A stretch of DNA of 64,000 bases, from assembly GCA_963815445.1 (NCBI GenBank), contig CAWFGV010000005.1, positions 186,001-250,000 on the forward strand, read 5' to 3'. This DNA comes from JANLYC01 sp963815445 (GTDB taxonomy: Bacteria > Actinomycetota > Actinomycetes > Propionibacteriales > Nocardioidaceae). Positions 8,887 through 18,807 of this stretch are shown one piece after another (within the stretch, counting starts at the first letter, position 1; each line of letters opens with the position of its first letter). The notes beneath the pieces were generated by a model. It was not told where the DNA came from and searched no databases. It saw nothing but the letters and a program-made list of their open reading frames with translations. The translations under genes and the position numbers were made by a program.

Positions 8887-10284
8887 GTGTCGACAGGTTC
8901 GGACGTCCTGGCCCTGCTGCCGGAAGCACTGTTGTTCCTGGGAGGAATGGCCTGTCTGGTCGGTGGCTCCTTCACGCCCCGGACCCGCCAGTGGCGGTTG
9001 CGGCTGCTGGCCGGTATGGCCGCGCTGCTCAGTCTGGTCGTTGCCGTGGTGGCCTGGGTCGGCGAGGACCGCACGGTGTTCTCCCACACCTTCACCGTGG
9101 ACACCGCCACCGGGGCGGCCAGGGTCATCGTGACCTCCGCCCTCTTGCTCCTCTTGGTGATCGCGGGCGGTGAGATCCGGGATCACCCGCGGGAGAGCGA
9201 GACCTGCAGCCTGCTGCTGTTCGGCGCTGCCGGCGCCCTGCTGCTGGCCGGGTCCACCGACCTCGCGCTGCTGGTCGTGGCGTTCCTGCTCTCCAGCATC
9301 CCGCTGTACGGCCTGGTCGGCGTGGTCGCTGGGCCGAGATCGGCTGAGGCCACGCTCAAGACCTACCTGTTCGGTGCCTTGTTCGGCATCCTGCTGATGC
9401 TCGGTGCCGTCCTGCTCTACGGCCTTGTAGGAGGCACCCGCTACGCGGACCTGCGTGCTGGACTCGCCAGCGCGCCCGAGTCAGCCGTCGCGGCCGGGGG
9501 CCTGCTGGTGTTGTCCGGTCTGCTCTTCAAGGCAGGCGGTGTCCCGGCCCACTTCTGGGTCCCCGATGCCACCGAAGGAGCCTCGGTGACCGCGGCTGCG
9601 TTCCTGACCACCGTGCCCAAGGTCGGTGCGATGGTCGCCGTGACCCGGCTCGTCGCCACCCTGCCCGGGGACCTGCGGTGGGCAACGGTCCTGGGTGTCT
9701 TCGCGGTGGCGAGCATGACGGTCGGAAACCTGGCGGCCTTCGCCCAGAGCGACGTAAGGCGTCTCATGGGCTGGTCGACGGTCAGCCAGGTCGGCTACCT
9801 CCTCGCGGCGGCCGCGATCGTTGGCCGCACCGACCTCGGCCAGCCGGCTCTGCTGTTCTTCCTCGCTGGCTACGCGGTCACCAACCTGGCGGCCTTCGCA
9901 GTGATCGCCGCGGAACCGGGCCGACGCTCGCTCGATGACTGGGCCGGCTCCGCGAGAGCCAGACCAGGGCTGGCCGCTGCACTCGTCGTGGCCCTGCTCG
10001 GCCTTGTCGGGACACCTCCGACGGGGGTGTTCATCGGCAAGCTGATGACGATCGCGGCCACCTGGGATGCCGGGCTTGCATGGCTGGCGGTCGCGATCGC
10101 GGTGAACACCGTCGCCAGCCTCTTTTACTATTTGCGCTGGATCCGGGCGTCCTTGCGGCCGACGACCGAGGTCGGCAACTCCTCCGCCGCGAGGTCCGCC
10201 GCCGGGCTAGCCGCCATCACGGCGAGCAGTGGGGCGTTGGCGTTGGGCCTGGCCGCAGGTCCGGTGTGGCTCCTGCTCACCTGA
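8887..10284 (+). CDS. nuoN: NADH-quinone oxidoreductase subunit N-like protein (antiporter-like)
   Basis: This 465-residue protein starts at GTG 8887, four bases after nuoM, and closes the operon. It shows the antiporter-like core: GLLFKAGGVPAHFWVPDATEG (discontinuous helix; it keeps the Lys) and AFAQSDVRRLMGWSTVSQVG. The helix-5 region reads AFLLSSIPLYGLVG, where most NuoN proteins have a glutamate five residues before the Pro/Ala-Leu-Tyr (for example LELLSLPLY). No acidic residue is seen at that place, so its proton channel may be altered. Confidence 0.9.
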   Translation: MSTGSDVLALLPEALLFLGGMACLVGGSFTPRTRQWRLRLLAGMAALLSLVVAVVAWVGEDRTVFSHTFTVDTATGAARVIVTSALLLLLVIAGGEIRDHPRESETCSLLLFGAAGALLLAGSTDLALLVVAFLLSSIPLYGLVGVVAGPRSAEATLKTYLFGALFGILLMLGAVLLYGLVGGTRYADLRAGLASAPESAVAAGGLLVLSGLLFKAGGVPAHFWVPDATEGASVTAAAFLTTVPKVGAMVAVTRLVATLPGDLRWATVLGVFAVASMTVGNLAAFAQSDVRRLMGWSTVSQVGYLLAAAAIVGRTDLGQPALLFFLAGYAVTNLAAFAVIAAEPGRRSLDDWAGSARARPGLAAALVVALLGLVGTPPTGVFIGKLMTIAATWDAGLAWLAVAIAVNTVASLFYYLRWIRASLRPTTEVGNSSAARSAAGLAAITASSGALALGLAAGPVWLLLT

Positions 10285-10309
10285 CTGTCGAGCCGGGCAG
10301 CGGCCCATA

Positions 10310-10369
10310 GCAACTAATGGTTGCGCATTGGGAAGGCGTGGACTACGGTGATGTGCAACCAAACGTTGC
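10310..10369 (+). promoter_or_regulatory. Twin ArsR-type operators, GCAAC-N5-GTTGC
   Basis: Two perfect dyads with the same arms, GCAAC-N5-GTTGC, lie at 10310-10324 (spacer TAATG) and 10355-10369 (spacer CAAAC), 45 bases apart. The second ends just before the GGAGGAGG ribosome-binding site of the downstream SRPBCC gene. Small winged-helix ArsR regulators bind this sort of short dyad, and an ArsR gene is the second in the operon, so autoregulation is the simplest reading. Confidence 0.7.
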
Positions 10370-10384
10370 AGGAGGAGGACCACC

Positions 10385-10852
10385 GTGGAGTACGGAACCA
10401 TTGAGCGAGAAATCCACATCGATGCCGCTCCCGACGTCGTGTTCGACGTCATCAGCAGTCCCGAGCACATCCGGGAATGGTGGGGCGGTGTCGAGGCAGC
10501 TGTCGCGCCGACCGCGGGTGCGACGGGCGAGCTGGTGTGGGGGGACCGGTCCACGGGGGAGGCCGAGGTGGTCCCGATCACCGTGGTCGACGCCGTACCT
10601 CCACGGCTGTTCTCGTTCCGGTGGGTTCATCCCAGCGGAGAGATCGCCACCGAAACCAACTCGCTGCTGGTGACCTTCGAGCTCGTCCCGTCGGGTGCAG
10701 GAACCGTGCTGCGGCTCACCGAGACCGGGTTCCGCGAGATGGGCTGGGAGGTCGCTGTTCTCGAGGAGACCTTCCAGGAACACAGCGTGGGTTGGGACAC
10801 CTTCGTTCCGCGCATCGGCGAGTACGCCGTCCAGCTGGCCTCCACGCCATGA
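10385..10852 (+). CDS. SRPBCC (AHSA1-like) protein
   Basis: This 155-residue START/SRPBCC-fold protein belongs to the AHSA1-like group, with the opening IEREIHIDAAPDVVFDVISS, the conserved WWGG turn, and the C-terminal amphipathic helix WDTFVPRIGEYAVQL. Such proteins form a hydrophobic cavity that binds a small lipophilic molecule; the ligand here cannot be read from sequence. The GTG start at 10385 follows a strong GGAGGAGG site. Its stop overlaps the ArsR gene by ATGA. The pairing of AHSA1-like proteins with ArsR repressors is common in actinobacteria. Confidence 0.85.
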   Translation: MEYGTIEREIHIDAAPDVVFDVISSPEHIREWWGGVEAAVAPTAGATGELVWGDRSTGEAEVVPITVVDAVPPRLFSFRWVHPSGEIATETNSLLVTFELVPSGAGTVLRLTETGFREMGWEVAVLEETFQEHSVGWDTFVPRIGEYAVQLASTP

Positions 10853-11187
10853 GCGTCGCTGTCGACGACGACCTGTGGTCGGCGATCGGAGACCCCACGC
10901 GGCGACGGATGCTCGACCTGCTCCTGGCAGACGACGGAGGAACAGCCACCACGCTGAGCGATCGACTGCCCGTCACTCGCCAGGCCGTCGCGAAGCACCT
11001 CGGGGTCCTCGACCGCGTCGGGTTGGTCCACGTCACCCCGGCCGGACGGGAGCGGCGCTATCGGGTCGACGACGCGCAGCTCGCCCGCGCCGCCGCACAG
11101 CTCGCAGACGTCGGATCAACCTGGGACGCCCGGCTGCGGCGTATCAAGCGGATCGCCGAGGCTATTCAGCGCGCCAAAGAACAGTGA
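10849..11187 (+). CDS. ArsR-family transcriptional repressor
   Basis: This 112-residue winged-helix protein opens with WSAIGDPTRRRMLDLLL, the typical ArsR first helix. The recognition helix lies in LPVTRQAVAKHLGVLDRVGL and the wing in RERRYRVDD. No metal-binding Cys pairs are present, so it belongs to the metal-free subgroup found beside SRPBCC proteins. The ATG at 10849 overlaps the preceding stop. It probably binds the twin GCAAC-N5-GTTGC dyads upstream of its operon. Confidence 0.9.
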   Translation: MSVAVDDDLWSAIGDPTRRRMLDLLLADDGGTATTLSDRLPVTRQAVAKHLGVLDRVGLVHVTPAGRERRYRVDDAQLARAAAQLADVGSTWDARLRRIKRIAEAIQRAKEQ

Positions 11188-11214
11188 ATCCAGCAGACGA
11201 GAGAGGAATCAATC

Positions 11215-11658
11215 ATGGTGGACATCCTGCACAGGGTCGGGGTCAAGACCCCGGCACCGCAGAAGGTGTACGACGCACTGACGACAGTCGAAGGTCTCGC
11301 CGGCTGGTGGACCGACGACACGACCGGGAGCGCCGAGGTCGGCGGCGTGCTCGAGTTCCGGTTCCCACCCGGCGGCTTCGACATGTTGGTGCTCGACGTC
11401 GAGCCCAACAGGCACGTGCGGTGGGAGGTCGTCGAAGGCCCCGAGGAATGGATCGGGACGACGATCGACTGGGACCTTCGACAGGACGGCGACTACACGA
11501 TCGTCCTGTTCAGGCACGAGGGCTGGAAGGAGCCGGTGGACTTCATGCACCACTGCAGCACGAAGTGGGCAACCTATCTGATGAGCCTGAAGTCGCTCGT
11601 CGAGACCGGTGAAGGCGCGCCGTCACCGCGTGACGTGCACATCGCCTTCCCGGACTGA
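11215..11658 (+). CDS. Second SRPBCC (AHSA1-like) protein of the ArsR operon
   Basis: This 147-residue AHSA1-like protein has the fold signatures TPAPQKVYDALTTVEGLAGWW and the C-terminal helix HHCSTKWATYLMSLKSLVE. It follows the ArsR gene after 27 bases with AGAGAGGA as ribosome-binding sequence, so it is the third gene of the operon. Two different SRPBCC proteins under one repressor suggest binding of, or response to, a hydrophobic compound; this is inference. After the gene, 106 bases separate it from a convergent gene, with only a modest GC hairpin. Confidence 0.85.
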   Translation: MVDILHRVGVKTPAPQKVYDALTTVEGLAGWWTDDTTGSAEVGGVLEFRFPPGGFDMLVLDVEPNRHVRWEVVEGPEEWIGTTIDWDLRQDGDYTIVLFRHEGWKEPVDFMHHCSTKWATYLMSLKSLVETGEGAPSPRDVHIAFPD

Positions 11659-11764
11659 CCGCCCGTACCTGACGACTGGGGGGAGGCCGGGATGTGCCGG
11701 CGCTCGAAGCGCAGCCGGCCAGGAGGAGTACTGCGCCGACGGAGAGCGCTCGAGGTCGCGAATC

Positions 11765-12253
11765 TCATCCGAGCGCCCAGGCCGGGGTGAGGTGACTCGA
11801 GTGCGCGGCTCTCGCCACGTTCAGCCTGTCGATGAAGTGGACCACCTCGGCGCGACCGGTCGGGGTGGACGACCCTTCGGAGAGGTCGAACGGCCACCGG
11901 CCGGTCTCATCGTCCACCGTGATCAGCGCGGCGAACTTGGTCTCAGACTTGTGGTCATGGAGCTGGAACGCGTGCACGTCCTCGAGTGAGATGCAGAACG
12001 CGAGCCAGACATAAGATCCTGCCTGCAGACCAAGGAGAAGGCTTCGATCCGTGACGAACAGCAGTGCCGGCGCGGGCCAGGGCGGCCGGGCGAGGCCGGC
12101 CGAGTCGGCAGGAGCCAGCACCCGCAGAACCGCGAGCCTCTGCTCGTGGCTGGAGAGGGCGCTGCTGATGAAATCCCATGCCTGCTGATCGGACAACGCA
12201 CCCGAAGAGCGCAGCCCCGATGCCGACTCGACCTCGCGACGGAGAAAGCTCAT
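11765..12253 (-). CDS. Hypothetical protein, possible PH-like fold
   Basis: This 162-residue soluble protein starts at an ATG at 12253; the open frame extends upstream but that part is rich in rare-looking residues. I do not recognise a named family. The pattern ALLFVTDRSLLLGLQAGSYVWLAFCISLEDV followed by a second set of short strands looks like bacterial PH-domain proteins, where an L-x-V/L-T-D/N-x-R-L strand is common. It lies alone between a convergent operon and a divergent secreted protein. Confidence 0.6.
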   Translation of the reverse strand: MSFLRREVESASGLRSSGALSDQQAWDFISSALSSHEQRLAVLRVLAPADSAGLARPPWPAPALLFVTDRSLLLGLQAGSYVWLAFCISLEDVHAFQLHDHKSETKFAALITVDDETGRWPFDLSEGSSTPTGRAEVVHFIDRLNVARAAHSSHLTPAWALG

Positions 12254-12572
12254 GCCGACAACCGTAGGGAGGCCCGAGTCGAGCTGTCGTTCAGCGCGAT
12301 AACCGTACGACTGTCGAGTGGACGACGTTGTCGTGCACGACTGGCTTTGCCAGTGCGGAGTCGCTCCGACGCAACCTAGGGAGCCACCACCGGAGTCAGT
12401 GGAGAAGGGGGCGTGCCAGATCACCGACAAGCCTCCCGAGCGAGAAGGCGGCCGGTGCAACGTCGTTGACGCTGCGTAGTTGCGCACTCTTGTTGCCGTG
12501 ACATCGCAGCCCCACGTCATACGCGGGACTTACGATCGCCGTATTGTGGCGCCGGTCTTGGCCTATTGAGAG
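12254..12572. other. Divergent intergenic region with a 12-bp palindrome
   Basis: This 319-base stretch separates two divergent genes and should hold both promoters. The only structured element I see is a perfect 12-bp palindrome, GTCGTGCACGAC, at 12330-12341. No open frame with convincing composition, RNA gene or terminator is visible. Confidence 0.4.
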
Positions 12573-14357
<1,785 letters not shown>

Positions 14358-14497
14358 CCTCCGAGGAGAGGAACACGGCCGCGATCGCGGTAAACACACG
14401 CGGGTGCGCGTGCTCGTTGCTGCCGGTCAGCCACGCCGAGGTTCCTCCTCCGACAACTACTGTTGCCATTTCCGGGAAGTGGCGGTGGGATGAGGTC

Positions 14498-15091
14498 ATG
14501 GAAGACCTCACGGCGATCGCTGCTGCCCTCGACCTCGTCGGTCCTCGACTGAAGCGGATACGCTCCGAGCGAGGCGTGACTCTGACGGATCTGTCCGCCC
14601 GCACGGGCATCTCGAAAAGCACGCTTTCTCGGCTCGAGAACGGGCAGCGCAAACCCAGCCTCGAGCTGCTGCTCCCGCTTGCACAGGCCTACCGGGTGCC
14701 ACTCGACGACCTCGTCGGGGCTCCCGAGGTCGGCGATCCGCGGATTCGGCTCAAGCCGCGGCGTGTGAAAGGTCGCACCGTCTTGCCACTGACCCGGCAG
14801 CCCGGCGGCGTCCAGGCATGGAAAATCATCATCCCCGCCAGCCAGTCCACGCCGAGCCCACGAGTTCACGACGGCTACGAGTGGCTGTACGTCCTCTCCG
14901 GGCGGATGCGGCTGATCCTCGGCGACCAGGACTGGGTCCTGGGCGTGGGAGAGGCGGTCGAGTTCGAGACCGTGTTGCCGCATTGGTTCGGCAGTACGGG
15001 CGAAGGCCCGGCAGAGGTCCTGAGCCTCTTCGGCCGGCCGGGGGAGCGCATGCACGTGCGCGCGTCGGCGCCCAAGTCGTCGGCGAAGTAG
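14498..15091 (+). CDS. XRE-family regulator with C-terminal cupin
   Basis: This protein has 197 residues from the ATG at 14498; the frame is open further upstream, so the start is not certain. Residues about 15-70 form an XRE helix-turn-helix (LKRIRSERGVTLTDLSARTG, then SKSTLSRLENGQRKPSLELL). The C-terminal half is a cupin barrel (HDGYEWLYVLSGRMRLILGD and FGSTGEGPAEVLSLFGRPGE). Regulators of this type sense a small ligand or carboxylate and often control the adjacent metabolic gene. The following gene is convergent, so no target is evident. Confidence 0.9.
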   Translation: MEDLTAIAAALDLVGPRLKRIRSERGVTLTDLSARTGISKSTLSRLENGQRKPSLELLLPLAQAYRVPLDDLVGAPEVGDPRIRLKPRRVKGRTVLPLTRQPGGVQAWKIIIPASQSTPSPRVHDGYEWLYVLSGRMRLILGDQDWVLGVGEAVEFETVLPHWFGSTGEGPAEVLSLFGRPGERMHVRASAPKSSAK

Positions 15092-15102
15092 GACACCAGG
15101 TT

Positions 15103-15873
15103 TCACTTGAAGAAGTGCGTGACCGGCCGTTCCTGACGCTGCCCGTCGAGGAAGACGTCGACCCGCTCGTTGTAGAACGCGATCAAACCGGCGATTGGTT
15201 GGACCGCGGCGGTCGGAAAGTCGTAAGCCCAGGCCAGATCGGCATGGACAACGCCATTGAGACGGGCCGACCAGTAGCGGCTCGTCCTGCCCTTGTAAGG
15301 GCAGGACGTCTCCACGTCGGCGGGGAGGAGGTGCGCGAAGTTCACCTCGGTCTGATTGAGGTAATAGCGCGTCGGCAGCCCGGTCTCGAAGAGCATGACC
15401 GGTGAGGACGATTCCGCCAGGACGACACCGTCGAGCTCGATCCGTACCGCCCTCGTGGAGCGCACGGTGTCGACGCGCGTGTAAGGGTTCCTGGGATGGA
15501 CGAACACCTGCTCGTCCTCCTCGAACCATCCGTCGAGGGCATCCCACTCGAACCGCACCATGCCGGCCAGACCTTCCAACGCGTCTTCGGTGTAGACACG
15601 AGCCGAGGCGGGACGGGTTTGATCACCGACCCGTAGGCCGTGCCGCCGTGCCGTGCCGCGGCTCAGCTTCTGTTCGCGGTCTTCGTCGATGAGCACGTCG
15701 GCCGAGACATCGGCCAGCGGGATGTAGTACTGCGGATAGTTCGGCCACTCCCACACGTAGACCGCGCGCTGGGTATCGAGTACGACGCCTCCGCCCAGCG
15801 TGGCCCGGATCCTGCGAGGCACGGGCTCGATGTGGTTCGCGGGCGCGATCATCTGTGGATAACCGGACAACAT
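15103..15873 (-). CDS. Tandem DUF427 protein
   Basis: This 256-residue protein contains two DUF427 domains. The first (residues about 20-120) has GGVVLDTQRAVYVWEWPNYPQYYIP. The second (about 135-250) has RIELDGVVLAESSSPVMLFE, LPTRYYLNQTEVN and CPYKGRTSRYWSA, followed by WAYDFPTAAVQPIAGLIAFY, the family's most conserved region. The ATG at 15873 is preceded by GAGGAG. DUF427 proteins are small beta-sandwich proteins of unknown function. Tandem forms are known in actinobacteria. Convergent with the XRE-cupin gene, 11 bases apart. Confidence 0.88.
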   Translation of the reverse strand: MLSGYPQMIAPANHIEPVPRRIRATLGGGVVLDTQRAVYVWEWPNYPQYYIPLADVSADVLIDEDREQKLSRGTARRHGLRVGDQTRPASARVYTEDALEGLAGMVRFEWDALDGWFEEDEQVFVHPRNPYTRVDTVRSTRAVRIELDGVVLAESSSPVMLFETGLPTRYYLNQTEVNFAHLLPADVETSCPYKGRTSRYWSARLNGVVHADLAWAYDFPTAAVQPIAGLIAFYNERVDVFLDGQRQERPVTHFFK

Positions 15874-15974
15874 GGGCTCCTCGCGGCGGTGAAGTGTGAA
15901 TGTGTACAGCACTTAGTCGCACGAGAGACGTACGTATTACGTGTCGGCGCGAAGAAACAACGGTGGTGCGAGCT

Positions 15975-16727
15975 CTACTCGGCCTCGAGCTTGTCAGTGA
16001 TCGCTTCGGGATGCTCGGCGGCCCGGTCGGCGAGGCTGTCGACATCGGAGAACGCGCGCTCCAAGGGCTCCTCGATCTTGCGCTTGACGTAACCTTCGAT
16101 GCGCTCCGTGAGCCTGGCCGTGAAATCGTCCATCCCACGCTTGCTCGACAAGGGTGCGGGCGCGGCATCTGCGGCCGTGGCCGGGGCAGCAGCCGGGGTA
16201 GGCGCGCCGTAGATCTCGAGCTCGAAGACACGCTCGGGTTCGTCGATGTCCTTCAGCCGCCGCTCGCCCAGCGGGTGTACAACGACACCGTCGGGGAGAG
16301 AGCTCCCCACCAGCGCGCGCGTCGTCTCTGACAGGAGAACCTGACCGCCACGTCCCACGGTGCACAGCCGGGCGGCCCGCACGACGTCGATGCCGAGGTA
16401 GCCCTCGCTCCCGAGAGCCGGCTCGCCCGTGTGCAGGCCCATCCGAACACGGACCTCGTGACCGTTTGGCCAGTCATGGTCAGCGTGCACCCGCTGCGCC
16501 TCGACGGCCGACGCGACCGCATCCCGCGCACGCGGGAAAGCGAAGAAAAAGGCATCCCCCTGGGTGTCGATCTCGACGCCATCGCGTGCGGTGAAGCAAT
16601 CGCGCATCAGCATTCTGTGATCAGCCAACACGTCACCGTACACATCTCCGAGCGCCTTCAGCAGCGCCGTCGAGCCCTCGATGTCGCTGAAGACGAACGT
16701 GACAGTTCCACTGGGCAGTGCAGACAT
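15975..16727 (-). CDS. Class III nucleotide (adenylate/guanylate) cyclase-domain protein
   Basis: The product has 250 residues from the ATG at 16727 (a GTG two codons upstream is possible). The cyclase domain fills residues 1-175: FVFSDIEGSTALL and DTQGDAFFFAF carry the two metal-binding Asp residues, and GYLGIDVVRAARL carries the transition-state Arg. The usual Asn of the N-x-x-x-A-x-R motif is Asp, as in many actinobacterial homologues. An Ala/Pro linker leads to a charged C-terminal helix region. It lacks membrane or HAMP segments, so it is a soluble cyclase or a cyclase-like sensor. Which nucleotide it makes cannot be told. Confidence 0.85.
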   Translation of the reverse strand: MSALPSGTVTFVFSDIEGSTALLKALGDVYGDVLADHRMLMRDCFTARDGVEIDTQGDAFFFAFPRARDAVASAVEAQRVHADHDWPNGHEVRVRMGLHTGEPALGSEGYLGIDVVRAARLCTVGRGGQVLLSETTRALVGSSLPDGVVVHPLGERRLKDIDEPERVFELEIYGAPTPAAAPATAADAAPAPLSSKRGMDDFTARLTERIEGYVKRKIEEPLERAFSDVDSLADRAAEHPEAITDKLEAE

Positions 16728-16821
16728 GTGCACAGTATGCCGGTCGGCAGATTCCCCTCGATGAAGCTGGAGGAGCTTTGCGCCTGCTCAGGCGGGCTGG
16801 TGACGCCCCCCTCGAGCTAAG

Positions 16822-18318
16822 TCATGGCTTCACGGTTGCCACCATGACGCCGGTCTCGCCGGTGACCGGAGACAGATGTCCGTGCCTGAGCAGGGATTGC
16901 CCTTGCACGGCGACGGTCGTGAACCCTCCGGGAATGGTCGTGAGGGACTGGTAGTCGCCGATGAAGTACCCGCTGAAATAACCAGTACCGCGGGCCCCTG
17001 AGGCGAGGTTCCACCACGCCGCACCGACCGTGCCGGCCTCGCCCACCCGTCCCCCCAGCCAGCGACTGCTCCCGAAGCGGGTCCGCGTCGGGATCGTTGC
17101 GGCTGCGCAGTCCACGTGGGCGGTGTCGATCTCGTCCCAGACGAGACCGAGGCCGCCGCTCGAGGCGGAGGCGATGCTGGCCAAGAGGATGGGCCGATCT
17201 CGGTGCAATACAGTTTTCGAGCGCCAGGTCCTGCCGCCGTCACTGGACCAGTGCTCGACGATGGCGCCGCCCCCGGCCGCGGTGGCGGCACCGTCAAGAG
17301 TTACCAGCACGACAGTCCGACCACGCACGACGGCAGGCTGACCGATGGCCGCGCCCGTGTCCGCGCCAGCCGCGCTCTGGTCGCAGATCGGCGCCAGTGC
17401 GCCGCCGGTCAACGTGTCGACGACAACGGGTCCGGACCAGCTCTGGCCGAGGTCCGCCGAGCGGTAGGAGATGAGCTCTTCTCCGCCGCTGGCGGTCGCC
17501 AGGCTCGTGGTGGCCACGAGCGTTCCGTCCCGCAGCTTGGAGATCATAGGTGTGCCGAAGAAGTCGTCGGGAGTGCCAGCAGCGATCTGGACCGGCCTCG
17601 TCCAGGTCCGACCTGCGTTGCCTGTACGGGCGAACAGCAGGCGGGTCGCACCCCGGTCGCCGACCGGCATACCGAAGCTCTGGTTGCGCCAGATCTCATA
17701 GGCAACGCCCCGACGCGTCGGATCAGCCAGGACCATCGGTTTGTCCGAAACCGATCGCTGCCCGTCGAGGAACACCGGCTCCGACCAGGTACGGCCACCG
17801 TCCCGCGACGTCTGGACGTGGACGACGCTGACGTACTCACTGGCCGGCGGTGTGACGAAATGAGCCCATGACAACGACGAGAGATAGGCGATCCCATCCG
17901 GCCCGAAGGACACCCAGACATCGCCGGAGGCTTCCCACTCGTTGGCGTCGTTCCCCGTGCATTCATCGACGCCCCTGGGCACGCTGCGCTGCCACGACCT
18001 GCCGCCGTCTGACGTGTACTTCACGCCGAGCGTCGCCCTGGTCGCGTCCATCCAGGCGACGATCCGCCGGTTGGGATGGCGGGGGTCGACCGCAATCGAG
18101 GGCTCACCTTCCTTGCCGCCGGGCTGCGTGTAGTAGGCGGTCGCGACATTGCAGGGGCGGTCTGCGTACGGGCTCGACCCTGCAACGTCGTGGGCTCGGC
18201 CGACGCGCGGGTCTCGGCTGTCGTGAGTCTGCGCGTGGGCGAGCCCTGCGGACACCAAGGCAACAACACTTACAGCAGTTGCGACGGTGGATCGTGCCAA
18301 GATTCGGCGACCGGACAT
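16822..18318 (-). CDS. Secreted sialidase-like BNR/Asp-box protein
   Basis: The product has 498 residues from the ATG at 18318, preceded by GGGAGG. A signal peptide ends at about residue 30 (VSAGLAHAQ). At least four Asp-box motifs (S-x-D-x-G-x-T/S-W) are seen: SDGGRSW, SRDGGRTW, SADLGQSW and SSDGGRTW, which mark a six-bladed sialidase propeller. The conserved F-R-I-P Arg triad of true sialidases is not evident, so glycosidase activity is doubtful. It is probably an exported carbohydrate-binding or hydrolytic protein. Confidence 0.82.
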   Translation of the reverse strand: MSGRRILARSTVATAVSVVALVSAGLAHAQTHDSRDPRVGRAHDVAGSSPYADRPCNVATAYYTQPGGKEGEPSIAVDPRHPNRRIVAWMDATRATLGVKYTSDGGRSWQRSVPRGVDECTGNDANEWEASGDVWVSFGPDGIAYLSSLSWAHFVTPPASEYVSVVHVQTSRDGGRTWSEPVFLDGQRSVSDKPMVLADPTRRGVAYEIWRNQSFGMPVGDRGATRLLFARTGNAGRTWTRPVQIAAGTPDDFFGTPMISKLRDGTLVATTSLATASGGEELISYRSADLGQSWSGPVVVDTLTGGALAPICDQSAAGADTGAAIGQPAVVRGRTVVLVTLDGAATAAGGGAIVEHWSSDGGRTWRSKTVLHRDRPILLASIASASSGGLGLVWDEIDTAHVDCAAATIPTRTRFGSSRWLGGRVGEAGTVGAAWWNLASGARGTGYFSGYFIGDYQSLTTIPGGFTTVAVQGQSLLRHGHLSPVTGETGVMVATVKP

Positions 18319-18477
18319 AAGCCCTCCCAGGTGAGACCGCTCATCGGCTGTGTTGCCGAGCATGGTGGCCACCAACGGTGTCGTCAAGGTTCCGTAGTTG
18401 CACGGCGAATCGGTCGTCCGCCACCGCTGGCCAGACATCGACGGCAGACTGCTCGGCGAGCGATCTACAGTAACGGC

Positions 18478-18804
18478 ATGGGACCGCCCAAGAGTGATGA
18501 GCCGGACCGCGGCCGGGGCTCGGATGACTCCCTTTATCGGCTGTATGACCTCGTCCCCGAGGCGGAGGACATCGACATCGCCGAGGAGTGGGACCAGAAC
18601 AGGCCTGAAGGTGATGTGGAATCAGAACTTCGCAGGCCCGGTGTCGACGCTGACAACGCGCCGCTCGACGACCTGCCGCCCGAGCCGGAGCTGACCGACG
18701 ACGATGAAGACAGCCATCTCACGCAGGGTCAGGTGCTTGGAATGCTCGAGCATCGCCTCGGTGCAGAACGCATCGACGACTCGACGGTCGAGGACGACTC
18801 GTAG
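18478..18804 (+). CDS. Hypothetical acidic protein
   Basis: This 108-residue protein is very acidic and Pro-rich, with EAEDIDIAEEWDQNRPEGD in the middle and a predicted helix (LTQGQVLGMLEHRLGAERID) near the C-terminus. I do not recognise the family. It is separated by 3 bases from a convergent permease gene. Amino-acid composition is unlike that of secreted or membrane proteins; it is likely cytoplasmic and partly disordered. Confidence 0.6.
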   Translation: MGPPKSDEPDRGRGSDDSLYRLYDLVPEAEDIDIAEEWDQNRPEGDVESELRRPGVDADNAPLDDLPPEPELTDDDEDSHLTQGQVLGMLEHRLGAERIDDSTVEDDS

Positions 18805-18807
18805 CGC

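Noticed and set aside
3658..9186. Long open frames on the strand opposite the nuo operon
   Set aside because: They are mirror artefacts of high-GC codon use. Their products are compositionally odd (His/Arg/Gln-rich), and the sense frames have clear complex I motifs.
12330..12341. Palindrome GTCGTGCACGAC as a defined operator
   Set aside because: A 12-base palindrome is expected by chance at this GC content and no partner regulator is near, so it is only mentioned in the intergenic entry.
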